This document shows, in pieces, positions 14,044 to 19,062 of a stretch of 19,062 nucleotides of DNA. Origin of the DNA: Chloroflexota bacterium (GTDB lineage: Bacteria > Chloroflexota > Anaerolineae > Anaerolineales > Villigracilaceae). The stretch covers positions 1 through 19,062 of the forward strand of contig JAJYOH010000044.1 in assembly GCA_021796315.1 (NCBI GenBank), given 5' to 3'. The stretch's first letter is position 1. Each line of letters starts with the position of its first letter. The position numbers and the translations under genes were made by a program. Below the pieces are notes generated by a model. That model searched no databases. It saw only the letters and a list, made by a program, of their open reading frames with translations, and was not told where the DNA came from.

Positions 14044-14421
14044 ATGAAACTTCGTAATCTGTTTCTGATCCACTCACTGATCGCCTTGCTATATTCACTG
14101 GGACTTTTGTTGATCCCGCAGACCATGCTGTTTCTATACGGCATCACCACCACAGCCGGAGACAGATTGCTGGCCCAGTTCTTCGGCGTTCAATTGTTGA
14201 CGTCCGGCCTGGTCACCCTGCTGGCCCGAGACGAGTCTGCCTCCGGTGCGCGCAACGCCATCACGCTGTCCATTCTGATCTCCAGCGCTGTCGGCTTGAT
14301 CGTTTCCATCGGCGGGACGCTCGCCGGTACCATGAACGTTCTTGGTTGGTCGGCGGTGGTCATTTATGGTTTCTTTGCAATTGCTTTTGCTTTTTTTCAG
14401 TTTATTGGTCCGGCAGAATAA
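14044..14421 (+). CDS. Small four-helix integral membrane protein of unknown function
   Basis: The 125-aa product has four hydrophobic segments, at about residues 7-27, 43-60, 73-93 and 100-120, with short polar loops (GITTTAGDR, RDESASGARN). No catalytic motif is visible and I do not recognise a named family. The ATG has AAAGGAG six bases upstream and its own TGATAGAAT promoter, and a strong terminator follows after 30 bases, so it is a separate transcription unit and clearly a real gene. Confidence 0.78.
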   Translation: MKLRNLFLIHSLIALLYSLGLLLIPQTMLFLYGITTTAGDRLLAQFFGVQLLTSGLVTLLARDESASGARNAITLSILISSAVGLIVSIGGTLAGTMNVLGWSAVVIYGFFAIAFAFFQFIGPAE

Positions 14422-14423
14422 GT

Positions 14424-14459
14424 CTTACAAGTCGGAAAGTCTGACAGGTCAAACAGGTC
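14424..14459. repeat. Degenerate AAGTC/AGGTC tandem words
   Basis: Four spaced units (CAAGTC, AAAGTC, CAGGTC, CAGGTC) lie between the membrane protein stop and the terminator stem, and the last unit runs into the stem. Such CTGACAGGTC-like words are, in my recollection, frequent between genes in environmental Chloroflexota. Only this copy is seen here. Confidence 0.4.
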
Positions 14460-14492
14460 GCTGCTTTTTAGCGGCGGCCTGTTTTGTTTTTT
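14452..14492 (+). terminator. Rho-independent terminator after the 125-aa membrane protein gene
   Basis: A 13-bp stem (14452-14464 with 14471-14483, two G-T wobbles), the loop TTTTTA and the tract TTGTTTTTT form a strong intrinsic terminator. Confidence 0.9.
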
Positions 14493-14532
14493 AGAGGCCA
14501 TCGCTCAAGTGCTTCTAAAAGGCAGGCTTTTC

Positions 14533-14570
14533 AAATCTATGTTCATCCTTGTTCATCTGTGGTTAAATAG
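14533..14570. repeat. GTTCATC tandem words before the methyltransferase gene
   Basis: TGTTCATCCTTGTTCATCTG contains two GTTCATC units ten bases apart, followed by TGGTTAAAT. This resembles a word family that I recall from intergenic DNA of many environmental genomes. It ends five bases before the hutI-like start codon at 14575. Confidence 0.4.
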
Positions 14571-14574
14571 TTTT

Positions 14575-14628
14575 ATGCTCATCCGCTCCTCCGCTCAACT
14601 CTTTACCCTCGTAGGCGGCCCGCAACGC
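14575..14628 (+). repeat. Direct repeat copy A of the hutI 5' end, fused to the methyltransferase
   Basis: Starting at the ATG, these 54 bases match 15592-15645 at 45 positions without a gap. The shared codons are MLI-SSAQL-TL-GGPQR. Similarity stops at codon 19, where the methyltransferase sequence begins. Confidence 0.9.
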
Positions 14629-15555
14629 GTAAACGTCCCGCCCTTGAAATGCCAGGGAATCAAGACCAAATTGGTCGAATGGATCAAAGACCATGCCATT
14701 TTAGATGACCATGGTACATGGATTGAGCCATTCATGGGCTCGGGTGTGGTTGGATTCAACCTGCGCCCGAGCCGCGCTGTTTTTGGAGACGTAAATCCAC
14801 ACATCATTAATTTTTATAATGCCATCAAGCAGGGAAAAATCACCGCCGGAATCGCCAGGGAATTTCTGGAAATGGAAGGCGCGCATCTTCAATCCAAAGG
14901 CGAAGATCATTACTACAAGATCCGTGAGCGATTTAACAAAGACCACGAACCTTTGGATTTGCTGTTTCTGAACCGCGCCTGTTTCAATGGCGTTATGCGG
15001 TTTAACAAAAAAGGTGGCTTCAACGTTCCTTTCGGTCACAAGCCTGAACGTTTTGCAAAAGCTTACGTCACAAAAATTACCAATCAAATTAAACATGTGA
15101 CTCAGGCAACCGGCCAATACGACTGGCAATTTGTCTGTTCTGATTTTAGGAAAATTATTTCTTCTGCATCTCAAAAAGATTTTATTTATTGTGACCCGCC
15201 TTACATTGGCAGGCACGTAGATTATTTCAATTCATGGTCAGAACAGGACGAGCAGGAACTTTACAACATGCTTGCTGTGACGCCAGCGAAATTTATTTTA
15301 TCAACCTGGCATAGTAATCAATATCGTTCAAATCCTGCAATTGAAAAATATGTTTACCGTTTCACTGTTTTGACGCGCGAACATTTTTATCATATCGGCG
15401 CGAGCGAAAAGAATCGCAATCCCATGCTCGAAGCAATCGTGCTTAATTACAATTCCATGCCACGGGTGGAAATACAATTGGAAAAGCAAATGGCTTTATT
15501 TAAGAAACAATATAAAGATGATTATTTGGTTTATGTACCAAACCCCTCCCGTTGA
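14575..15555 (+). CDS. D12-class DNA adenine (N6) methyltransferase with a hutI-derived N-terminus
   Basis: The enzyme should methylate adenine N6 in a short DNA site. The 326-aa product has the D12 (Dam/DpnM) motif order: motif X PPLKCQGIKTKLVEWI (from residue 22), motif I IEPFMGSGVVGFN (from 50), FGDVNPHIINFYNAI, a target-recognition region with CFNGVMRFNKKGGFNVPFG, and the catalytic DPPY at 207-210. Residues 1-18 (MLIRSSAQLFTLVGGPQR) are unlike any methyltransferase and match the first 18 residues of hutI downstream at 15 of 18 positions. The original methyltransferase start was probably near residue 19-20. No restriction endonuclease is adjacent, so it is an orphan here. TTAAAT six bases before the ATG could give a leaderless message. 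Confidence 0.9.
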   Translation: MLIRSSAQLFTLVGGPQRVNVPPLKCQGIKTKLVEWIKDHAILDDHGTWIEPFMGSGVVGFNLRPSRAVFGDVNPHIINFYNAIKQGKITAGIAREFLEMEGAHLQSKGEDHYYKIRERFNKDHEPLDLLFLNRACFNGVMRFNKKGGFNVPFGHKPERFAKAYVTKITNQIKHVTQATGQYDWQFVCSDFRKIISSASQKDFIYCDPPYIGRHVDYFNSWSEQDEQELYNMLAVTPAKFILSTWHSNQYRSNPAIEKYVYRFTVLTREHFYHIGASEKNRNPMLEAIVLNYNSMPRVEIQLEKQMALFKKQYKDDYLVYVPNPSR

Positions 15556-15557
15556 AT

Positions 15558-15590
15558 ACTGATGACTGATCACTGACAACTGGATACTGA
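15558..15590. repeat. 7-bp-period ACTGA tandem repeat abutting the hutI start
   Basis: Five ACTG(A) units start at 15558, 15565, 15572, 15579 and 15586, an exact 7-base period, and end one base before the hutI ATG. Repeats of this type are, as I recall, common between genes in cyanobacteria and other environmental bacteria. The repeat leaves no Shine-Dalgarno for hutI. Confidence 0.75.
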
Positions 15591-15591
15591 A

Positions 15592-15645
15592 ATGCTCATC
15601 CACTCCTCGGCACAACTTCTGACTCTTGCAGGCGGCCCGCAACGC
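15592..15645 (+). repeat. Direct repeat copy B: native hutI 5' end
   Basis: This is the counterpart of copy A (14575-14628), 1,017 bases downstream of it. This copy continues into the normal hutI reading frame (GHALGALGIIPNGAVLI), which marks hutI as the source of the sequence. Confidence 0.9.
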
Positions 15646-16866
15646 GGACACGCGCTCGGCGCGCTCGGCATTATTCCGAACGGCGCGGTCTTGATCCGCG
15701 AAGAAAAGATCGTGGCGGTTGGCCCGACGGACGAGTTGCGCGCTGCATACAAGGATGAGCCGACTCTGGATGCCAGCGGATGCGTGGTCATGCCGGGTTT
15801 CGTTGACCCGCACACGCATCTGATCTGGGCCGGAGACCGCGCCAGCGAATTCGAGATGAAGATGGCAGGCACGCCGTATCTCGACATTCTGGCGGCGGGC
15901 GGCGGAATTATTTCAACTGTCAAGCAAACGCGCGCCGCATCCATCGAATCGCTCATCGCGCAAACGCGCTCGCGTTTGTTGCGCATGTTCGCGCACGGCA
16001 CAACCACCGCCGAGGCCAAGACCGGTTATGGGCTGCAAACTGCCACCGAACTTCGTCTGCTTAAAGCCCTGCTGGCGCTCGACGATGAAAGTCCGCTCGA
16101 TCTTGCCATCACTTTCCTCGGCGCGCACGCCATCGCGCCCGAATTCAAAAACGATCCGCAAGGTTACACAAATCTTGTCTGCGACACGATGCTTCCCACT
16201 GTCCACGATTGGTGGCAGACTCATGCTCCGCGCCTGCCTTTGCCTTTTGTGGACGTCTTCTGCGAGAACAAAGCTTTTACTTTGGAACAATCGCGTCAGG
16301 TCTTGACCACGGCCGCCTCGCTCGGATTCCCGCTCAAGATCCACGCCGACGAATTCGACAACCTCGGCGGCGCATCGCTGGCGGCAGAATTGGGTGCGGC
16401 CTCAGCCGATCATCTCGTCAAAACGTCCGATGCCGATATTGCTGCGCTTGCGAAATCTGAAACGGTTGCGGTCTCGCTTCCCTGCACGCCGTTCGGACTG
16501 GCCGAGCACGATTACACACCTGCTCAAAAAATTATCAAGGCCGATGGATATTTTGCCCTCGCCACCGACTGCAACCCCGGTACCACATGGAATGAGTCGA
16601 TGCAATTTGTCATCGCACTGGCCTGCCGCACGATGGGGCTGACTCCCGCACAGGCCATCGCCGCCGCGACGATCAATTCCGCGCACGCCATTCGCAGGTC
16701 CGATAAGATCGGTTCGCTCGAGGAAGGCAAACAAGCGGACCTATTAATCCTCAATGTCCCGGATTATCGTCACGTTGGTTATCGCTACGGAACCAATCTG
16801 GTCAAGCAGGTTGTCAAACGTGGACGAGTTTATTCAGTGGATGTGGGTTATTATCGGACAGCCTAA
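15592..16866 (+). CDS. hutI: Imidazolonepropionase (histidine degradation)
   Basis: HutI opens 4-imidazolone-5-propanoate to N-formimino-L-glutamate, the third step of histidine catabolism, as a metal-dependent amidohydrolase. The 424-aa product begins MLIHSSAQLLTLAGGPQRG and has the metal site VDPHTHLIWAGDR (His74, His76), YLDILAAGGGIISTVKQTR, TTTAEAKTGYGL, KIHADEFDNLGG, VSLPCTPFGLAEHDYTPA and LATDCNPGT. All metal and catalytic residues look intact. The ATG at 15592 matches the family start, but it has neither Shine-Dalgarno nor promoter: it directly follows the ACTGA repeat. It may depend on transcription from the methyltransferase gene. Other hut genes are absent from the window. The first 54 bases are duplicated at 14575. 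Confidence 0.96.
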   Translation: MLIHSSAQLLTLAGGPQRGHALGALGIIPNGAVLIREEKIVAVGPTDELRAAYKDEPTLDASGCVVMPGFVDPHTHLIWAGDRASEFEMKMAGTPYLDILAAGGGIISTVKQTRAASIESLIAQTRSRLLRMFAHGTTTAEAKTGYGLQTATELRLLKALLALDDESPLDLAITFLGAHAIAPEFKNDPQGYTNLVCDTMLPTVHDWWQTHAPRLPLPFVDVFCENKAFTLEQSRQVLTTAASLGFPLKIHADEFDNLGGASLAAELGAASADHLVKTSDADIAALAKSETVAVSLPCTPFGLAEHDYTPAQKIIKADGYFALATDCNPGTTWNESMQFVIALACRTMGLTPAQAIAAATINSAHAIRRSDKIGSLEEGKQADLLILNVPDYRHVGYRYGTNLVKQVVKRGRVYSVDVGYYRTA

Positions 16867-16881
16867 CTTTCAGGAGTCGAA

Positions 16882-17097
16882 ATGAACATTGATCTGAGCA
16901 ACCCCATATCAAATTCAACCGTTCAATGGATGATCATCATTATTGCACTGGTGCTGGTAGTGATCATAGCAAGATACTTCCTTCACATTGTTGCTCATAT
17001 CCTGCATTTTATAATACACTTCTTCTGGCATGGCTGCGGAACGATATTGATAATTCTTATCATCTGGTATCTCCTGCATTACTTCAAATTGATATAA
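16882..17097 (+). CDS. 71-aa His-rich membrane microprotein
   Basis: I do not recognise this family. The small protein has a polar start (MNIDLSNPISNSTVQW), one long hydrophobic helix (MIIIIALVLVVIIARYFL), a middle segment with several His and aromatic residues (HIVAHILHFIIHFFWHGCG), and a second hydrophobic helix (TILIILIIWYLLHYF). Five His residues lie in or next to the membrane region, and there is one Cys. It starts 15 bases after hutI with AGGAG five bases before the ATG and is followed by a terminator, so it is the last gene of the hutI transcript. Good ribosome binding and placement support it as real. Confidence 0.72.
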   Translation: MNIDLSNPISNSTVQWMIIIIALVLVVIIARYFLHIVAHILHFIIHFFWHGCGTILIILIIWYLLHYFKLI

Positions 17098-17098
17098 C

Positions 17099-17135
17099 AA
17101 AAGCGACAGTCCCGTAATAGCAACTGTCGCCTTTT
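17099..17135. terminator. Bidirectional terminator between the microprotein and cytochrome b561 genes
   Basis: GCGACAGT (17103-17110) pairs with ACTGTCGC (17123-17130) around a 12-base loop. It has a CTTTT tail on the plus strand and TTTTGTTA on the minus strand, so it can serve both converging genes. Confidence 0.82.
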
Positions 17136-17152
17136 CCTCTATAACTTTTGCC

Positions 17153-17631
17153 TTATTCGGTCTGCCTGCCGAACCACATTCGTCCCATCAAATTATCTCT
17201 GACCAGGAATTGATGATAAAACGCCGCGCCGATATGCAGCGCGATCAACAGGAACATGGCAAACCAACTCAAACTGTGGAAGGCTCCCATAAAAAAGCTG
17301 CCCTGACCGCCATTCAAAAATAGGAATGCGCCGGTAACAAGAATGGAGAAGGTAAAAAAGTACAAACCAAAATGGGTTAGCTTCCCTACCAGATCAAGAA
17401 AACCATTCCCCGTGCTGGCCCATGCAGGCTGCTTGACTGCCCAGCGCATGGCAAAACGGATCAACATCAAAACAAGAATAATGCCGCCGATAAGCGTGTG
17501 AAGCCCAAAGTTTCCGCCGCCATCATCCCCGGCAAATATCACCGCCGCCACAATTAACAAGACCACCGCCCAATGCAGGATCACTGAAACAGGATGATAA
17601 CGGGCGGTTTTGAAACAACAGAACTCGACAT
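17153..17631 (-). CDS. Cytochrome b561 family membrane protein with a disturbed start (frameshift near codon 8)
   Basis: Prokaryotic b561 proteins are four-helix diheme electron carriers between a donor and quinone. The body shows RYHPVSVILHWAVVLLIV, FGLHTLIGGIILVLMLIRF, KLTHFGLYFFTF and a last helix with LIALHIGAAFYHQFL, so the heme-ligand histidines are present. The only start with an AAAGGAG is ATG 17631, preceded by TATACT, but it reads MSSSVVSKPPV and stops after 16 codons. One extra A in the AAAA run (plus-strand T at 17608-17611) would give MSSSVVSKTARYHPVSVIL in one frame and a 159-aa protein. Without a shift the body is open only from a TTG at 17653, which lies upstream of the ribosome site and just after the -10 box. 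The missing base may be a sequence error or a real mutation. Confidence 0.8.
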
Positions 17632-17654
17632 CTATTAATTCTCCTTTGCGCAAA

Positions 17655-17660
17655 AGTATA
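17655..17660 (-). promoter_or_regulatory. -10 box of the cytochrome b561 gene
   Basis: TATACT on the minus strand lies eleven bases before AAAGGAG and 23 bases before ATG 17631. This order argues against the TTG at 17653 as the initiator. Confidence 0.6.
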
Positions 17661-17679
17661 AAGTTCCCAGATGAACACC

Positions 17680-17696
17680 AAATGACAAAGTCATTT
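17680..17696. promoter_or_regulatory. Operator-like palindrome next to the b561 promoter
   Basis: AAATGAC and GTCATTT are perfect 7-bp arms around AAA. The site overlaps the -35 area of the minus-strand b561 promoter and lies about 80 bases before rocF. It could bind a dimeric regulator, but no regulator gene is nearby. Confidence 0.45.
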
Positions 17697-17738
17697 CCCT
17701 GTCATAACCTTTTTCTCATGGCTCTGTTGAAGTACTTT

Positions 17739-17747
17739 TGATACAAT
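17739..17747 (+). promoter_or_regulatory. Extended -10 promoter of rocF
   Basis: TGATACAAT matches the extended -10 form seen elsewhere in the window, 28 bases before the rocF ATG. The leader carries CCGGAGG. Confidence 0.62.
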
Positions 17748-17775
17748 ACCTGCTTCTCACAAAACCGGAGGCAAC

Positions 17776-18678
17776 ATGCAGATTGACATCATCGGCATTC
17801 CCATTGATCTCGGCGCGGACCGGCGCGGAGTGGATATGGGTCCAAGCGCAATTCGTTACGCACACCTGCAGCACAAGCTGGAAGAACTCGGTTATTCCGT
17901 AGAAGACAAGGGCAATATCGAAGTGCCCATTGCCGAGATGTGCTCCATCAACGATCCCAAACTCAAATATATTGATTGCATCGTGCCCATGTCGCGGCGT
18001 GCGGCAGGCGCGGTTGCCACGTCGGTGCAGGGCGGGCATTTTCCGCTCGTGTTGGGCGGCGATCACAGCCTTTCCATCGGGTCCATTCGCGGCGCGGCCA
18101 AACATAAAAAGCTGGGCGTGATCTGGATCGACGCGCACGCAGATTTCAACATCGAGAAAACAACTCCATCCGGAAACATTCACGGGATGCCGCTGGCCGC
18201 GTTGTGCGGGTTCGGGGACGCGCGCTTAACCCAATTGTGGGACGAGCCGCTTCCAGTCGTGGACCCGAGGCGGGTGGCCGTTATCGGAGCGCGCGACCTC
18301 GACCCGGGCGAAAAATCCAACCTGCGCGAAGCCGGGGTCATGATCATGGGCATGGAACAGATCGACCGCGTTGGCATGGTCTCCGCGGTAGAAAAAGCCA
18401 TCGAACGAGTCAGCCGTGATGTGGACGGAATCTATCTTTCATTCGACATGGACGCGCTGGACCCGCGCCATGCTCCCGGCGTCGGTACGCCTGTCCCCGC
18501 CGGCTTGACCCAACGTGAAGCTCACATGGCCTGTGAGATGATCGCTGAGACAAAAAGATTGATTGGCATGGACATCGTGGAAGTCAATGCCATTCTTGAT
18601 ATTCAAAACAAGACTGGTGAGTTGGCGGTTGAATTTGTTTTATCTGCTTTGGGCAAACGCATCTGGAACGGCGACTAA
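17776..18678 (+). CDS. rocF: Arginase
   Basis: Arginase hydrolyses L-arginine to ornithine and urea with a binuclear manganese centre. The 300-aa product has every signature of the ureohydrolase fold: GADRRGVDMGPSAIR near the start, LGGDHS (His97), WIDAHADFN (Asp119, His121, Asp123), SGNIHGMP (His136) and SFDMDALDP (Asp224, Asp226), with a late Glu in DIVEVN (about 269). GNIHGMP and overall length favour arginase over agmatinase. GGAGG stands five bases before the ATG, and a TGATACAAT promoter precedes it. No arginine permease or ornithine aminotransferase gene is adjacent. Confidence 0.95.
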   Translation: MQIDIIGIPIDLGADRRGVDMGPSAIRYAHLQHKLEELGYSVEDKGNIEVPIAEMCSINDPKLKYIDCIVPMSRRAAGAVATSVQGGHFPLVLGGDHSLSIGSIRGAAKHKKLGVIWIDAHADFNIEKTTPSGNIHGMPLAALCGFGDARLTQLWDEPLPVVDPRRVAVIGARDLDPGEKSNLREAGVMIMGMEQIDRVGMVSAVEKAIERVSRDVDGIYLSFDMDALDPRHAPGVGTPVPAGLTQREAHMACEMIAETKRLIGMDIVEVNAILDIQNKTGELAVEFVLSALGKRIWNGD

Positions 18679-18709
18679 AAACAACTTGCCCGTAAAATGG
18701 TATCAGGAC

Positions 18710-18715
18710 TAGAAT
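18710..18715 (+). promoter_or_regulatory. -10 box with leaderless geometry before the 64-aa gene
   Basis: TAGAAT ends exactly six bases before ATG 18722. A weak TTGCCC (18686-18691) sits 18 bases upstream of the box. No Shine-Dalgarno is present. Confidence 0.58.
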
Positions 18716-18721
18716 AGATGT

Positions 18722-18916
18722 ATGAAAGCTGCCCAGGCTCCCCTGCTAATTGTTGAGGATATTTCGCCCACCGAGCGCCTGCTTGAGACCCTGCCCGCCG
18801 ATCAGAAACCGGGTTTTGCGGCTACTCTGAAACAATCGGTCATTGACCGTGAGAGTATCCGTGCCGAGCTTGACCACGTCCGAGAATCTTTAAGAAAATT
18901 TGACTCAGCCGCATAA
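18722..18916 (+). CDS. 64-aa protein of unknown function, coupled to the inositol monophosphatase gene
   Basis: I do not recognise this small protein. It has a short hydrophobic start (APLLIVEDI), a middle segment rich in charged residues (ERLLETLPADQKPGF), and a C-terminal stretch likely to be helical and possibly a coiled coil (VIDRESIRAELDHVRESLRKF). There is no signal peptide, membrane segment or metal motif. A -10 box six bases before the ATG suggests a leaderless message, and its TAA lies two bases before the next ATG, so it probably forms an operon with the phosphatase gene. Promoter geometry and tight coupling favour a real gene, but homologues would be needed to be sure. Confidence 0.6.
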   Translation: MKAAQAPLLIVEDISPTERLLETLPADQKPGFAATLKQSVIDRESIRAELDHVRESLRKFDSAA

Positions 18917-18918
18917 AT

Positions 18919-19062
18919 ATGACATCCCCCACACTCCAAGAACTGGAGCATCTGGCACGAGATGCAGGTGCGATCCTGCGCGAAGGCTTCAGCAAGGAAC
19001 ATCAGATTTCCTATAAAGGCGTGATCGACCTCGTGACCGAGATCGATCACGCCTCCGAAGAA
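18919..19062 (+). CDS. Inositol monophosphatase family protein, N-terminal part (cut by window edge)
   Basis: Only 48 codons are visible from ATG 18919: MTSPTLQELEHLARDAGAIL followed by REGFSKEHQISYKGVIDLVTEIDHASEE. The first helix, the KGxxDLVTEID element and the following acidic residues match the N-terminus of the Mg-dependent inositol monophosphatase/SuhB/CysQ family, which removes phosphate from inositol phosphates or related small molecules. The metal-site motifs WxxDPxDGT and GxxxxGAP would lie beyond the window. The gene begins two bases after the stop of the 64-aa gene, which implies translational coupling. Confidence 0.85.
   Translation, partial: MTSPTLQELEHLARDAGAILREGFSKEHQISYKGVIDLVTEIDHASEE

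Noticed and set aside
15558..15590. CRISPR or iteron interpretation of the 7-bp repeat
   Set aside because: Units are far too short for CRISPR, there are no spacers, and no replication or cas gene is near.
15496..15819. Minus-strand frame over the hutI start reading SVISHQYS
   Set aside because: This is the familiar spurious translation of the ACTGA tandem repeat plus antisense hutI sequence.
14575..16866. A restriction endonuclease paired with the methyltransferase
   Set aside because: Both neighbours are identified (membrane protein and hutI), and no nuclease motif occurs between them.
1..19062. Selenoprotein or tRNA-Sec gene to accompany selB
   Set aside because: I saw no gene here that is extended through an in-frame TGA with a plausible hairpin, and no tRNA-like cloverleaf. 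The two frame breaks found are frameshifts, not recoded stops.

Overview
The window looks like a chromosomal segment of a Chloroflexota bacterium, most likely an Anaerolineae-type organism. That placement is inferred from overall protein character, an F420-type nitroreductase family protein, housekeeping genes scattered without long operons, roughly 50-55% GC, and extended -10 promoters of the form TGnTAnnnT. No rRNA or tRNA gene fixes the taxonomy, and nothing is circular or phage-like.

Layout. Left block (1-5489, minus strand): the N-terminal part of SelB cut by the window edge, a phosphoglucose/phosphomannose isomerase, an S10 carboxypeptidase-like peptidase, a HepT/MntA (HEPN/MNT) toxin-antitoxin pair in which hepT is frameshifted, rsmI, and a cupredoxin-fold lipoprotein that lacks most copper ligands. 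Middle block (5814-10770, plus strand): an F420-type nitroreductase, an alpha-oxoamine synthase, rlmI, a FAD/NAD(P) oxidoreductase and folE, followed by a stray copy of the 3' end of rlmI. Then come a minus-strand zinc-ribbon membrane protein, and plus-strand genes for a CcmC-like membrane protein, an MFS transporter, a SAM methyltransferase and a small membrane protein. Right block (14575-19062): a D12-class DNA adenine methyltransferase whose first codons copy the start of the next gene, hutI; a 71-aa membrane microprotein; a minus-strand cytochrome b561 with a disturbed start; rocF (arginase); a 64-aa unknown protein; and the beginning of an inositol monophosphatase gene.

The most unusual signal is architectural. 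Two gene segments are each flanked by a long direct repeat made from the end of a resident housekeeping gene. The oxidoreductase-folE segment lies between two 59-bp copies of the rlmI 3' end (57/59 identical, both differences synonymous). The DNA methyltransferase lies between two 54-bp copies of the hutI 5' end (45/54 identical), so it starts with hutI-derived codons. No integrase, transposase or inverted termini are visible. This is the pattern called insertion with long target duplication, a route proposed for mobile restriction-modification genes, here seen twice within 7 kb.

Other themes. Four genes (mntA, rsmI, the CcmC-like gene and the 64-aa gene) have a -10 box ending exactly 6 nt before the ATG, which predicts leaderless transcripts. 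hepT and the cytochrome b561 gene each appear to lack one A in a short A run, which fits either homopolymer consensus error or real -1 frameshifts. A terminator-like hairpin with a T6 tract sits immediately before the selB start. hutI and rocF suggest histidine and arginine catabolism, but they are not in one operon.
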